From: Straminergon stramineum | Taxonomy: Eukaryota; Streptophyta; Bryopsida; Hypnales; Calliergonaceae | DNA length: 64,000 nucleotides | Direction: 5' to 3' | NCBI GenBank assembly: GCA_963920665.1 | Contig: OY987266.1 | Coordinates: forward strand, 26,524,248-26,588,247 | In this document: positions 49,802 to 60,890 of the stretch, piece after piece | Layout of the letters: every line of letters starts with the position of its first letter | Numbering within the stretch: position 1 is the stretch's first letter | Position numbers and translations under genes: made by a program | The notes under the pieces: model-generated | Told to the model about the DNA's origin: nothing | Database searches by the model: none | Seen by the model: only the letters and a program-made list of their open reading frames with translations

Positions 49802-50368
49802 TCTATACATGTCAAGGAAGTGTTTCATTCACTTTATCATGAAAAATCTTCTTGATGGTAGATGGCATACAAATCTTGTGTCCATCTTGAAGTCCTCATT
49901 TATTTGATTTTTTGCTCATGTGCTATAATCTCTAAATATTTTGTCATTCTTATCATTTTTTTTAATATTTTTTTGATAAATGTTTAGCATAATTTCCAAA
50001 ATAATTCACCATCATTTTTTTGAATTATTTTTTGGCAAAGCTGCCCTTCGCCTACGGTACTATACCAGGGGATCTGAAATTCTGACTTAGAGTGGCATTT
50101 GGCAAAAAGTGATAGCCAAGGGGGGTGGGGAATGAAAAAGTGGACGAATAAAGTGTTGACACGTGATGAGATGTTGACGATGGGTATTTTGACAGCTGAC
50201 CCATGACGACATGGCCATTAGCTGACTAACTATTTTTGTATTTTTGTGGTCTTTCAATTTCAGCATTGGCTGCCAGACGACTGACTGCAGTCAATTCCCC
50301 GTTGATGTTAATTTAAAAATTTTAATATGTGTGATAAAAAGAAAAAAGCAAACTGGGTGAAAGACACA
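49802..50368. other. Intergenic sequence
   Basis: The stretch 50045-50300 is less A+T-rich, with no recognised gene or repeat. Confidence 0.35.
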
Positions 50369-50913
50369 TTAACCCTTAAGTGTAGAGAGTGTTCTCTAGA
50401 ATTGATGATTTGAGAAAAAACATTATAAAGTACTACTTGGAAGAATATTTTGGAAAGTGCTATGGAAATAAAAGTTTTAGATTTTGAGTTGTAGAGTCCA
50501 TCCATTAGATTCACCAATGCTATTATGAATATTTTTTTTATAAAATTTTAAAAGGAAATTTTAAAATTCCTTCTATCTTGGATTGCAAGCAAAATATTTT
50601 CATTCTTTGAGTGAAATTTGTTGGAATGGATTTGAAAGGAGGTTCTCTTGACATGGTGATTTTTGGAAATTTTTGTGTTCTTCAAATCTATGACCTTATT
50701 TTCACAAATCTAGTTTTGAACTAGAGTCAAGGCAATTTGGGCTTCAACAACCACTTGATATACTTCCACATTTGTAATTTTAGAAAATGTGTACATATAA
50801 AGTATCTCCACATATTAGAATGACTTCCATCCAAGCAATAATGAGAGAGAAACTACATGAATTTCAATCTATTTGTCGTTTAGAAATTGGACATCAGAGC
50901 ACTAAAGGGTTAC
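50369..50913. mobile_element. TTAA-ended element B1 (545 bp)
   Basis: TTAACCCTTAAGTGTAGAG at 50369 and CACTAAAGGGTTAC ending at 50913. The interior matches 42267-42840. The termini belong to the TTAA/CCCTTAA type although the interior is unrelated to A1-A4. Confidence 0.7.
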
Positions 50914-50914
50914 A

Positions 50915-51187
50915 GTGGGTATACTCAAAATTGCACCCTACCTAAAACAACCATCATCACTCTATGTGTATCTCCAAAATCAATATGCGTGTTGAAGAAA
51001 CAATTTTAAAACATCTACCAAAAAACCTTTGACCCTTCATAATTTTTGCATATGGTATCCAAATGTTTAGTTCTTTGGTGCATTGGAACCTCCATTCATT
51101 TGCCAACAAGAAAATATCAAAGTTGAACAGTCTAATAATAGTAACTAGGCACAATAACAAAAAATGGTGGTTTGGAGGGGTACCCAC
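50915..51187. mobile_element. GTGGGTA-ended dispersed element (273 bp), abutting B1
   Basis: GTGGGTATACTC at 50915 and GGGGTACCCAC ending at 51187. An inverted, diverged copy lies at about 60640-60890 (TGGGTACCTACAAAACCGCC; TGATTTTGGAGATGTACATT). It starts one base after the end of element B1. Confidence 0.55.
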
Positions 51188-51548
51188 ATTACAAAGAGAA
51201 AAATTCCAACCATTTGCTTTGATTTTATGATTGGGGTACATGAAGAGTATGTTCACATTAAGTCCCACAAAAGACATGATGAAACTCATTGTAAAACTAT
51301 TTTGATTCATTTTTGGTACCTTTAGATATCATTTTCTAGGCTTTGAAGAGTCATTCAAGTGCAAGTCGTATGTATATTTTGTCCTTTATGGGAATATACA
51401 TAGGTGCTTCTAGAATGTGACATTGGAAGTTTGTAATTCATCTCTCAAAGGTTCTAAGAAATATGAAACAACTTAGGTTAGACGTAGCTTTGTCTTGGCT
51501 TTGAAGAATAATTGAATGAAAAATATTTTGAGAGGCCCAACATCCACA
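51188..51548. other. A+T-rich intergenic sequence
   Basis: Nothing recognised. Confidence 0.35.
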
Positions 51549-51551
51549 TAT

Positions 51552-51681
51552 CACTAGAAGAAAGTTGCGTTGCAGTCAACAAATGCTAGCCCACATTTTT
51601 TGTAAATTGTGTTCATTGCAACGCAGTTTACAAAAAATGTGGGCTAGCATTTGTTGACTGCAATGCAGTTTTCTTCCAATG
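51552..51681. mobile_element. CACTA-like MITE (130 bp) with TAT duplication
   Basis: CACTAGAAGAAAGTTGCG at 51552 mirrors TGCAGTTTTCTTCCAATG ending at 51681. The arms of about 50 bp are nearly perfect (37 bp identical), so the element is almost all hairpin with a 20-nt loop. TAT stands on both sides (51549-51551, 51682-51684), as expected for the 3-bp duplication of En/Spm elements. Confidence 0.8.
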
Positions 51682-51684
51682 TAT

Positions 51685-52516
51685 TAAGAGGGATCACTCC
51701 TTAGGATACTTTAGAGACACCCCACATTGTTGGCACTGTTGTTTAATACACTAATTTGTCCTACTAGTTAGTGACAATATAGAACTAGTGTCACCAACAA
51801 AAATTATGTCACTTTTAAACATAGAGGAAGGTTGGTATTGAGATAAACTTGAGTGGCATTTTCATTGGTGTGCCAGTGATAATCTAAATTACTTGAGATG
51901 GCAACCCTCGCATGAGGGCTACCCTTGCTTTGCATCCACTTCCTTCAAATGCCTTGCCACAATTTTAGTTTCCACTAATGTGTTCGTTTTAACCACTTCC
52001 TTTTCCACCCCCTCAATAATTAATTTGTATTGCCTTACTTCCAAACTTACACCCTTCTTTTTGGTTGCATTTGTACCTACCTTTACAATTAACATATCTT
52101 TTTGGAAAGCCAATGCTACACCAATTTCCTTTTCATCAATTTTTTTTAATTACTTTATTACATGTGAATTTTCTTTAGCTTCTAAGGGTCCCTATCATAA
52201 GCAATTCTTTATGGGACAATGCCACCATTTTCTTCCAATGTTGTCCCATTTGCCTTTATTTTTTTGTATCTAACTTTAACAACAACAAAAATATATGGCT
52301 GGTGCTCTACAGTCCACTACAAAGGGCCCTTTCCTTTGACTTGACAATTTTACCTTCCACATTGCCTTCAAGCCTAGAGCACCTTGTTCATTTTGTTCTT
52401 TTTTTAAATTATGAAGACAATGTAAAATTCTAGGGAATGAAAAGCATCACAAAGTACCAAGGACATTGGCCTTGGCAAAAGGAAGGATCACTACAGGGGC
52501 ATCTTATTTTTGCAAC
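51685..52516. other. Intergenic sequence
   Basis: A 126-codon ORF (51893-52273, +) is Phe/Ser/Thr-rich without known motif, and is probably chance. Confidence 0.3.
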
Positions 52517-52760
52517 CATTAGAGGAGTTTTTGGGGGTCTGGAGGGTCGTTTTGAGCCTGTTCTTGTTGTTGTTCCCCCAACAATCCAGAAATGGCCGTT
52601 GCTAGATTTTGTTTTGTTTTGTTGTGAAAAAAAAATTGAAAAAGAAAAAGTGACGTGGTAGTTGATGTGCCACATCAGGCAGTTGCTACGGGGTAGTTCC
52701 CAAGGTCTAGGAACCCAGGGGAACACGCAGCCTTCTAGACCCCCCCAAACTCCTCTAATG
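52517..52760. mobile_element. CATTAGAGGAG-ended MITE (244 bp)
   Basis: CATTAGAGGAGTTTTTGGGG at 52517 mirrors CCCCCCAAACTCCTCTAATG ending at 52760, about 30 bp of TIR. The interior has GTGACGTGGTAGTTGATGTG, like the element at 11231-11585. Confidence 0.75.
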
Positions 52761-53029
52761 AATGCTGAAGGATACACTATAAACAATGCAACAAAAACCA
52801 TATCTATAATTGCAAACAACAAAGTCAATCCAACAAAGTCAATCTAACAAAGGCTTAGATGGAGATATCATTGTTGTAGGGTATCATTGTGGAGAACTTG
52901 TACAAACATCTCTAATGCGAAGACCTATGTCTCCAAAATGAACATGGACATTGACTTGAAAGACAAGATTATTGTATGCAAGCTATTTCTTGTAAAATAC
53001 AAGTTTTTTTAATCCATTGTTGTAATATA

Positions 53030-53597
53030 CTCCCTCCATTCCAAAATGATCTTCTCGTTGGCCTCCATTTTTTGTCCCAAAATGATCTTCTTATTGCACT
53101 TTTATAATGTCCTAAATTGGTCAAATTTGACTTTCATTTGCTATGTGGGAGGAGCAAAACAATTCCAAGCAATGTTTTCCCTTCAATCCATAAAATTATC
53201 AATCAAAAGACAAATTAAATGACTAAAAGGGTCAATCAACATTGTTGATTTTTATTTTTTGCATCTCTTTGAGTGTTTCTTGCTTGAAGGAAATGAAGCT
53301 TTGGGAGGTGGTATTGAAGTCCACACATGGTTTGAAACTATACTAACTGCCCATAGAGAGATGACCTCACACTCAATAATTATGTGCCCAATGGTGCTCC
53401 TTGAAAATGCCCCCAAATATTCACTTTTCAATATTCCAAAACTACACTTTGAAAATGGTTCTAAAACTCAAAGTTTCTAGGACACTCAAAGTGCATTGAA
53501 CCCTATTTACACCACAAAATGGTTTTTAAAAATGTTCTTTTTAGCCTTAATCTAGAACACTTTGTCCTACGAGAAGATCATTTTGGGATGGAGGGAG
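53030..53597. mobile_element. Stowaway-like MITE (568 bp, TA duplication)
   Basis: CTCCCTCCATTCCAAAATGA at 53030 mirrors TCATTTTGGGATGGAGGGAG ending at 53597, with TIRs of about 30 bp and TA on both sides (53028-53029, 53598-53599). CTCCCTCC plus TA is the classic plant Stowaway (Tc1/mariner) signature. It is longer than most; the 73-codon ORF inside is probably meaningless. Confidence 0.85.
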
Positions 53598-53599
53598 TA

Positions 53600-54702
53600 C
53601 TAATCATAAGGTATGTAAACATGTAATCAACACTACCCAAAATGTGACATCTACATTTGGACCAAAAAGTATTACAAAAATCTAGATGTTGGTTACACAA
53701 GATGTACACTAGCAAAACATGGAAGACTACGAGAGCTTGATGTTGGTTCTAGAGACTATACATTGATTACTATACAGTTTGGGTTTTCATAACTTATTTC
53801 ATAGAGTGCCCAAATAATGCATGCTAATGTGCATTGAAATCCTCTTTCAGTTGCCACAAAGATTCAATAAAAAGGATTTATGTTTGATCATAGTAAACTA
53901 CACTCAGTGGTAATTAGTATCGATCATAGGTGTGCATACCTTAGTAGAAACCGGCCATTTGCATACCAGTACTCACAAAGAGTCAGAAAAACATGAAGAC
54001 AGTGAGGGCAGAATGAGGCTGTGGATGGATTTCAATTCCAATGTGCTATTTTACAACAAGACACAGTGAAATGGAAAGAAAAAACACTCCAAGACAAGAA
54101 AAAGATCAGAATATGTTACACATGAAGGACCGAAGTGCTTATTCTTCGATCTGTGAGTGGCCATGCTGCTGAGATCTCTCGATCACTACGGTGAGTGGAG
54201 CAAGTCCACTCAGATCTTAAGTTGTATTGCAACTCTAAAGTAGCAAGTCTTTACAATACATGTCGCTCGATTCTGATGTAAGTTGCAGTCTTATAGGATC
54301 ACGTGATTGCTGGCATTACTCGCTCTCACACATTATTTTAGTGATCGATTTGTCTTTAATGATACACTGGAAAAGGAGCAAGCCAAGCACTACTGAAAAT
54401 TGATATGAAAAACACTCTCATGGTCATGATTCTGTTCTGCATACTAATTGGATTCACTTTACAAATAATGGATCAACGAGTAAGGTCAGAGACTCAGTAT
54501 GTGCCACAATTCACAAGCTACCCTATTTATGCCAATATGTATGTATCAATAATGTACTTTTCAAGTGCACTCTATTGATACATAGTGGTCACTATGCATT
54601 CACAAATTGTCATATGGCACAAATAGGGTCACTTCTCTTAGTCTACAATTGGCGCGTTAAAATCAAAGAGCAAACAGACAAGCAGTTCGGGGTCGAAACC
54701 TT
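53600..54702. other. Intergenic, 3' flank of the candidate gene below
   Basis: No repeat or gene recognised; the part near 54700 may be 3' UTR. Confidence 0.35.
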
Positions 54703-56438
54703 CTACAGTTGGTGAGAGGAGAGGTCGTCCCCACATGCTACTCTCTCATAGCATCTGTAACCTCGGATTGAGAAATCATCTGAATCGTAATAGTTGTACA
54801 AAAACTGCATGAAATCACCAGTTGCAGACAACGAAAAGTCAAGCCACACTGGTACCCTGCTACAATGAGAAGGGCATCAGTCACTCCAGCACCTTTCCAT
54901 AGTCGAATCACATGAATCAGGAGCACTTTAGATTGAATGCTCGATGTCAAATGTACACTAATTCTTACTAACAAGAAAGGGCATGAAGAAGTGGAAATCG
55001 TATGGCTCCTACTGGAAATGCTAATAATATTTAAGATAACAAGGTTTCAAGTTGGAACGAAAAATTGTTACCTAAAATGTGTTACGTCTGCAGTGGATTA
55101 TTTTTACGCTTGTCATCTCACCTCTAGTTGCGCATGATGTTGGGCAAATTCTAATCTTCTTGCTTCGACCTGTGCAATCGAAAGTGGCCCTTCATAGAAT
55201 TGGTTGCACCAGTGTTATTTTATGACTTTAAAGTGGACATACGAAACGCTGAGAATCTGTCATACAACTCTTCCGAGAAATCAACAATAGGGAAATTGCC
55301 GTATCTCACATGGTGCCAATAGGGCAGAGCCACAACTTCATATTTTCCAGAGCAACCAACAGACTTCATTTCATCAAGCATATCAAGTTTTTATAGACCA
55401 ACCTCCAAGCTGAGAACCAGAAGAGTGTGAAGTCCTAAGTGAAACAATCTCCTCACAAAGGTCCTGGCAGCTCAAGCTGCCGTCGATGTAATTGAACGAA
55501 CCATCTGCATAAGTTTCTGAGACACATCGTTGAACAAAATCAATTTTCAGAACAGTTCCAAGATGATGACGGAAAATTTCCCCTCGCTCATCTGGACAAA
55601 TTCTATTCGACCCAGTCTCGAGATCGCCTAGAATAGGCTACGCACCTATTACCGTCACTAATCACAACTGAGCATAGTTCCTATGATTAAACATAAATCA
55701 TTTTTTTGTCAGATATTATTGGCAACTGAAACGGTACCCCAATGCACTTAAGCATGCTTTATTTGGTCACAGTATGAGAAAAGTTATTAGCTTCAAAGTA
55801 TTGTCTCTAATTGTACCCAAAACCAACAATTTTGACTCTCAGAGACTTTCATGTTTTGATTGTATACATCTTGTGTTATCAATACCTAAGTTTTTGTGAT
55901 GATTTTTGGTTCTAAATGTAGGTGTCGCCTTTTAAGGAGTGTTGATTATAGGTGTATATACCTTAGATGCACAAGTTGGATTCAAGGAAGTGAACTCAAC
56001 CTCACCTATCAATTGGCACTGAGACCAAAACCTCGTGACCTGAAATCATTTAAGTGCCAAATCTTGATTGCAAAGAGACAAATTAACCTCTCCAAAAATG
56101 AAGGAAATAGAAGAGGTGTATGTCACTCATTATATGGACTGGATTGTAGAAAATTTGGATGCAATTAAAATTCTCCATTCATCATACAAGAAGGGAGAGG
56201 TTCCATTCACCATACAAATAAACTTCGAACCTTTTCCTTAGAAACTTGCAGCATCTTAAATTTTGCACATTTATTTTATCTAACTTACACGATGTCAATG
56301 CAGCCACTACCTTTACCATTTCCAAGCAGATCCTTAAACTTCCTTAGCTTCAGGTACGGCTCATCGTCCCCAGTCCCCTTCTTAAACCTCATTCTGGCTC
56401 CAGTCTCTACTTCCTGACTCACTGGAGTCAAACAGGGA
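54703..56438 (-). CDS. Candidate multi-exon gene or young pseudogene, unrecognised family
   Basis: Five minus-strand segments look coding. (a) 56438-56291, after an acceptor TTTTGTAG, includes EVETGARMRFKKGTGDDEPY but needs a one-base shift near 56331 to continue into DLLGNGKGSGCID. (b) 55627-55403 is an open 225-nt exon with GEIFRHHLGTVLKIDFVQRC and NYIDGSLSCQDLCEEIVSLR. (c) 55390-55243 includes YEVVALPYWHHVRYGNFPIV then DFSEELYDRF, ending at a GTATGT donor. (d) 55189-55122 reads PLSIAQVEARRLEFAQHHAQ. (e) 54856-54703, after TTGTAGCAG, includes VPVWLDFSLSATGDFMQFLY and ends at a stop. Phase between d and e does not fit, and the gap between c and d (53 nt) is short for a plant intron. Hence either exons are missing or the gene is damaged. 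More coding-like pieces upstream (58.6-59.5 kb) may belong to it. I cannot name a function. Confidence 0.38.
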
Positions 56439-57319
56439 CTACAAAATGATCACATAATGAACAAAGAAATGCAGATCCCTAAACCCTAAAAACTACACCT
56501 CAAAGAAATCAAGTTTTGAACTAGCGTCAACAGCACCATAGAGCTCATTGCATCATCTATCCCAAAGTAGCATTGAATGGCATATGCGTAGTACTTACAG
56601 CCTCTCCTAGAGTGCAAGATGCCCATACTCTTCCTTAGGTCACTCCAAAAAACTCAAAATAATCATCCTCTCTGCATCGCTTCCTGCTGAGAATCTCATA
56701 AAAAAATGACCCTCCTACACCATGAGTTCATCTTCATAACCCATATCCCTGCACCGACAATGAAAAGAAACCAGTCACAAATTCCTCGCGCCATCACCAG
56801 AGCAGAGTTCATTGCAAGATTTGAGCTCATAAGGTCTTCTCTGCCACCCAAGGCTATTATATTTCCGACTTCAAGACTGCCAGAGTACAATGAGGTTTAA
56901 GAAGGGGACTGGGGACTACGAAGTCAGAGTAAACTCGGTGATGCAGGAAAAAAATCAGGATGATTTTTGAATTAAATGACCGCAAGTCTTCAGGGCACCC
57001 TGAATGCTCTTTTGCAATCTTACGACATTCAAGATTCCATTCTAAAGATCTGCAACTACAACTGCAGCGCACTCTCACAAGTGCCCCAAAAGATTGCCCT
57101 TCCCAATTCATGCCAAATTCTTGTACAAACTTCGAATTGCGTACAATGTGAGAGGATAGGAACCAGAGTGAGCTGAAGAAAAGCTTGTTCATGTCGACCC
57201 CAAGAACGAAGAGTATCATGAACACCAGAGATTTCTTCTGCACGCCAGAAAACGATGCATTTTTGAAGTACAAGGACGATGCCTCCAGTTGTGAGCAAGA
57301 CCAAATAATGTCCACTGTT

Positions 57320-58620
57320 AGGATGGCAAATTCTTTATTACATTGCTTAGCTTAGCAAGATGGGCTGGAGGAAGAGAGTGCTCAGAGTGGAAGGGATGCA
57401 TTTATGCAGCCGGCTGAAGGACAAACGAGTCATTAATTACACCGACCAAAAACAACTTCACATGCATGCTGTACCTCTTCTTTAACTGACCTGGTTCCCA
57501 CATAACTGCCAGTTTCAAATATTGCTAATGTGACAGTAGTGTACATTGACTACATTCCACCTTCTCTAATAATACACAGTATTTGCACTTCCTCGGAATC
57601 TTTTGTACATTTTTTTGTTTTTGACACAAATGAAACGGAATTTCATTGCAAAAATAAAAATACCGTACATTTGATTGGACAACTTGCATGTGCTAGAATG
57701 TGATTACGAGCCCGTTATGCACCGAGACAGTATCGCAGCGTCATTAGAGAGGGTTGAATACTTGACTGGATGTTAATGCCATTACATTTGTTCTCCCGTG
57801 GGGTGGCCATTATGGCTACATTTATGCCTTGATTCAAAAGTGGGGCGGGAGTATCGTTAAGTTGGTGGACATTTGAAAGGAATGAGATCTTGGAGGATAA
57901 CTTGGCATGTTCTACTTTCCAGGCTTATTGCCCCATGTGCGTATGATTTCAAAGAGATTCTAGTTGCATCGGTAAAGGTTTGTGGTATTTCAAGCAGTCA
58001 AACACACAGATTCATGTTATATGAGCATCATCTTTAACGCAACGAACACTGCACACAATGGACGTCTAAAGAAGATCAGTTAAGCAGAGCCTCTCTCTCA
58101 AATCGAACAGTTAATGTCCTCCATTGATTTGATTTGCAGGGCAAGGGTAGAGTATTACTTTCCTAACTGAAAAAACAAGATCGTGGTATGTTTGATTCTT
58201 GGTTTCCAAGTGGTCCTTCGACATGAATATTCGGCAAGGCATCAAGTGGGACACTGGAGAGCCCAGATTGGCGGAGTAACGGTTTGTTTGTCCTGACCAA
58301 ATAAATTTAATTGTTTGAAACGTTCATAGTGACGTCCATTTTTCCACATTCGCCTGACTGTGAAGGTACACAATTCATGTCCGAAATGGTGAACTGGCTT
58401 CAGCTAGCGTTACTCCCTGTCACGTGACTCTTCACTTTCCTGGTAACGGTTATACCGTCATAGTAAAATTCTTGGCAAGAAATACGTTTACTTCCCACAA
58501 CAGCTCGGGTCTGATCGATGCGTTACGTAGTAAGGAAGAATGTCAACTGGGTGTCAGCAATTATGCACCTGGAAGTTCTCGCAAGCAAAGTCAATGACAT
58601 AGTTTCCAACACTGAATAGT
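57320..58620. other. Intergenic or intronic sequence, with a LINE-tail remnant
   Basis: 57620-57660 contains, on the minus strand, TTGCAATGAAATTCCGTTTC, a LINE-type 3' tail. Otherwise nothing firm. Confidence 0.35.
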
Positions 58621-59480
58621 ATCAATTGATCTACTGTCAAATAGCCAAGAGTACCATTTTATCCATCTCTCATTGCAAACAGGGCATCCAACTGAACATT
58701 CTTGAGCTCGTTGGAAGACTGTCCTTCTGGAAGAAACAATCAACTATATACTTGGGGAGAAAATGAAAGTGAGAGCAACGAAGATTTTTTGTGAAGCTCA
58801 AGAATAGTATGAAACAGCAGTGAGAAAAAAAATGGATTCAAATTTACGAAATTTGGAAATTAAATATCGTAGAGTGGTGGGAATCCCCACATACCACCAC
58901 CAAGGTACTCTACAGCCATCAGGGAATTGAATGTAACGCTAGCGTCGACTACACGAAAATTTATACTTACAACCTTGCTAATGCCTTATTGCTTCAGAGA
59001 AAATGATAATCTACAGAATTTCTACATCGTGATTACCTTCAAATATCCATCGGAACTTCCGGATCAAGGACATACAGGAAGATGTTCTGGAGTGCCATAG
59101 CTGGTTGTTCCGGTGCTGATGTTGGCAGCCCTAGTGTTGTTGAAACCATCATCCTTGCGTTCGAGAAGCCTGCTTCCAAGGACAGGAGGTACAGAAGCTC
59201 AATGAAGGCAAGCATCATGATGGCTTCCAAAATTTTCTGCATCAGATTCCAAAACAATGTAATTGCACGAAGTGCAAGTATCTATTGAACTCATACAGTT
59301 TTCATGCAAACAAATTTCGAAAACAACCAAATTCCCAGAACCTACCGATTCAATCACATCATCAACATCTGGTACAGTTTCAGATCGACACTGGCCATAC
59401 TTTTTTACTGAGTCAAGGCCATCACCACTCTTTGTTTTCTGACACTCAATTTCCCAATATCTTCTTTGTTCACCGTCAGA
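58621..59480 (-). other. Possible further minus-strand exons
   Basis: Segments near 59480-59347 (YGQCRSETVPDVDDVIES before a GTAGGT donor), 59190-59085 (LLERKDDGFNNTRAANISTG before a GTATGT donor) and 58725-58660 (GQSSNELKNVQLDALFAMRD) look coding. In each, a second frame is open too, so strand and frame are uncertain. Confidence 0.22.
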
Positions 59481-59631
59481 TCACCTAAAAACCGTAGTGA
59501 CGTCATTAAGATTAAGCTTGGTACATCCTTTGCTACTTGCATGGCTCAGGATGTGCTATTTTCCAGGCTTCAGATTTGCGTTACCTAGTACATTTCCCCT
59601 CTAAACTGCCACACAGGGAGAACCCTGCGAC

Positions 59632-59651
59632 CTAAACCCTAAACCCTAAAA
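59632..59651 (+). promoter_or_regulatory. Two and a half telomere-type units (CCCTAAA)
   Basis: CCTAAACCCTAAACCCTAAA is far too short for a telomere tract. As a telo-box it could mark a promoter of the poorly resolved locus around it. Confidence 0.3.
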
Positions 59652-59699
59652 AGAACTACCCCTGGAAGAGCGGCAAAAACAAGATTAGAGGAGACAACA

Positions 59700-60600
59700 A
59701 GAACTTTGATTAAGAAGCTAATGTACCACGACCGAATATCCAATCCCTTAAACAACCACCAAAACAAAAGACCTGGTCAAGAACTATGTCACGAGCTGGG
59801 CAGTTGGACCTGACGACACGACCACCTGAACATGATCTCATGCAAAATCATACCAGTAAACCACCACAACAGCAATCTAAGCAATGTTAGCCTCAAAACT
59901 ACTCAAGCTACCCAGGCCCCTGTAAACGAGCTCCAGAAACTCATCACGTTCGAAACCTAACACCAACGACAACAAGAACTTCCATAAAAACCAACACACG
60001 TACAGCAATTCCTTGAAATTCACACATACAGCTGACCCAAAACAGCTGACCTACAGGACCAGCAGCAGTGCCACTGGTGGCATGCATCCACATTGCAATT
60101 GAGAGCCCACCCAGCCAAAGAGCCCACCCCGGCCCCCCAACGTACATGCAACAAACGCCATAGTTGCTGCTCTTCACAGTACAAACTTATATCACAGCAG
60201 ACGAATCGGACAAAACTTAGCTACAGAGGGGTGATGATACTCCTGAGAGGAAGCTGGGTTTTTGTCAGTAAAAGTGAAAGTGGCGCAGAGCTTCACTGCA
60301 GCAATGGAGGAGGAGGTGGGGTCGAACACAAGGAGGTACCAAGGAGTTCATGGAGATTGCATGGCCATTGTACCTTGGTTTTGGCTTGGCTTTGGGGACA
60401 GGAATCAGAGGATGGAACTCAAAGGTTTTTTTGTTTTTTCTTGAAGCAATTGAAACGGAATGTGGAACTCAAAGGTTTCAATGGATTTTGTGGGTGAGTG
60501 TGGGCCTGTGGGGTGAGTGTTCCTAACGGTTCTTTAAATTCAGGTGACAGCTCTTTAATGGTCTTGAACAGGTGATGCCGGTAGAGCATGAGTGCAGAAC
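59700..60600. other. Less A+T-rich island with overlapping ORFs
   Basis: ORFs occur on both strands (60093-60497 +; 59944-60177 -). A plus-strand ORF starting MEEEVGSNTRRYQGVHGDCM at 60306 is plausible in composition, but I see no family. It may be the 5' region of the locus at 54.7-59.5 kb. Confidence 0.22.
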
Positions 60601-60639
60601 TGCAGACTTGGTATCATGAGTTCATCACTAAGGTAAGGT

Positions 60640-60890
60640 ATCTAAGGTGGGTACCTACAAAACCGCCCCTTTTTGCTACTGTGACCGATTTACTATTATT
60701 AGACTGGTCAAATTTTCACTATTTTATTGTTGGTATGTGAATGGAGGTTTCAACGCACCAAAGAACGCACCATTTGAATACAATATGCAAAAGTTATGAA
60801 GTAACAAAGTTTGGTTCCAAAATAGTTTCTTCTACAGAGGTACATAATTGATTTTGGAGATGTACATTGAGTGATGATGGCGGTTCCATG
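60640..60890. repeat. Second copy of the GTGGGTA dispersed element (inverted)
   Basis: Diverged inverse copy of 50915-51187, beginning GTGGGTACCTAC at about 60650. Confidence 0.5.

Noticed and set aside
55985..56050. LTR-retrotransposon primer-binding site (ATTGGCACTGAGACC)
   Set aside because: Weak resemblance to the usual TTGGTATCAGAGCC-type site, and no LTR pair or pol domain nearby.
59039..59257. 72-codon minus-strand ORF and 68-codon plus-strand ORF on the same bases
   Set aside because: At least three frames are open here. A shorter spliced exon on the minus strand is as likely, so no CDS is called.
59632..59651. Interstitial telomere tract
   Set aside because: Only about two and a half units; a telo-box is more likely.
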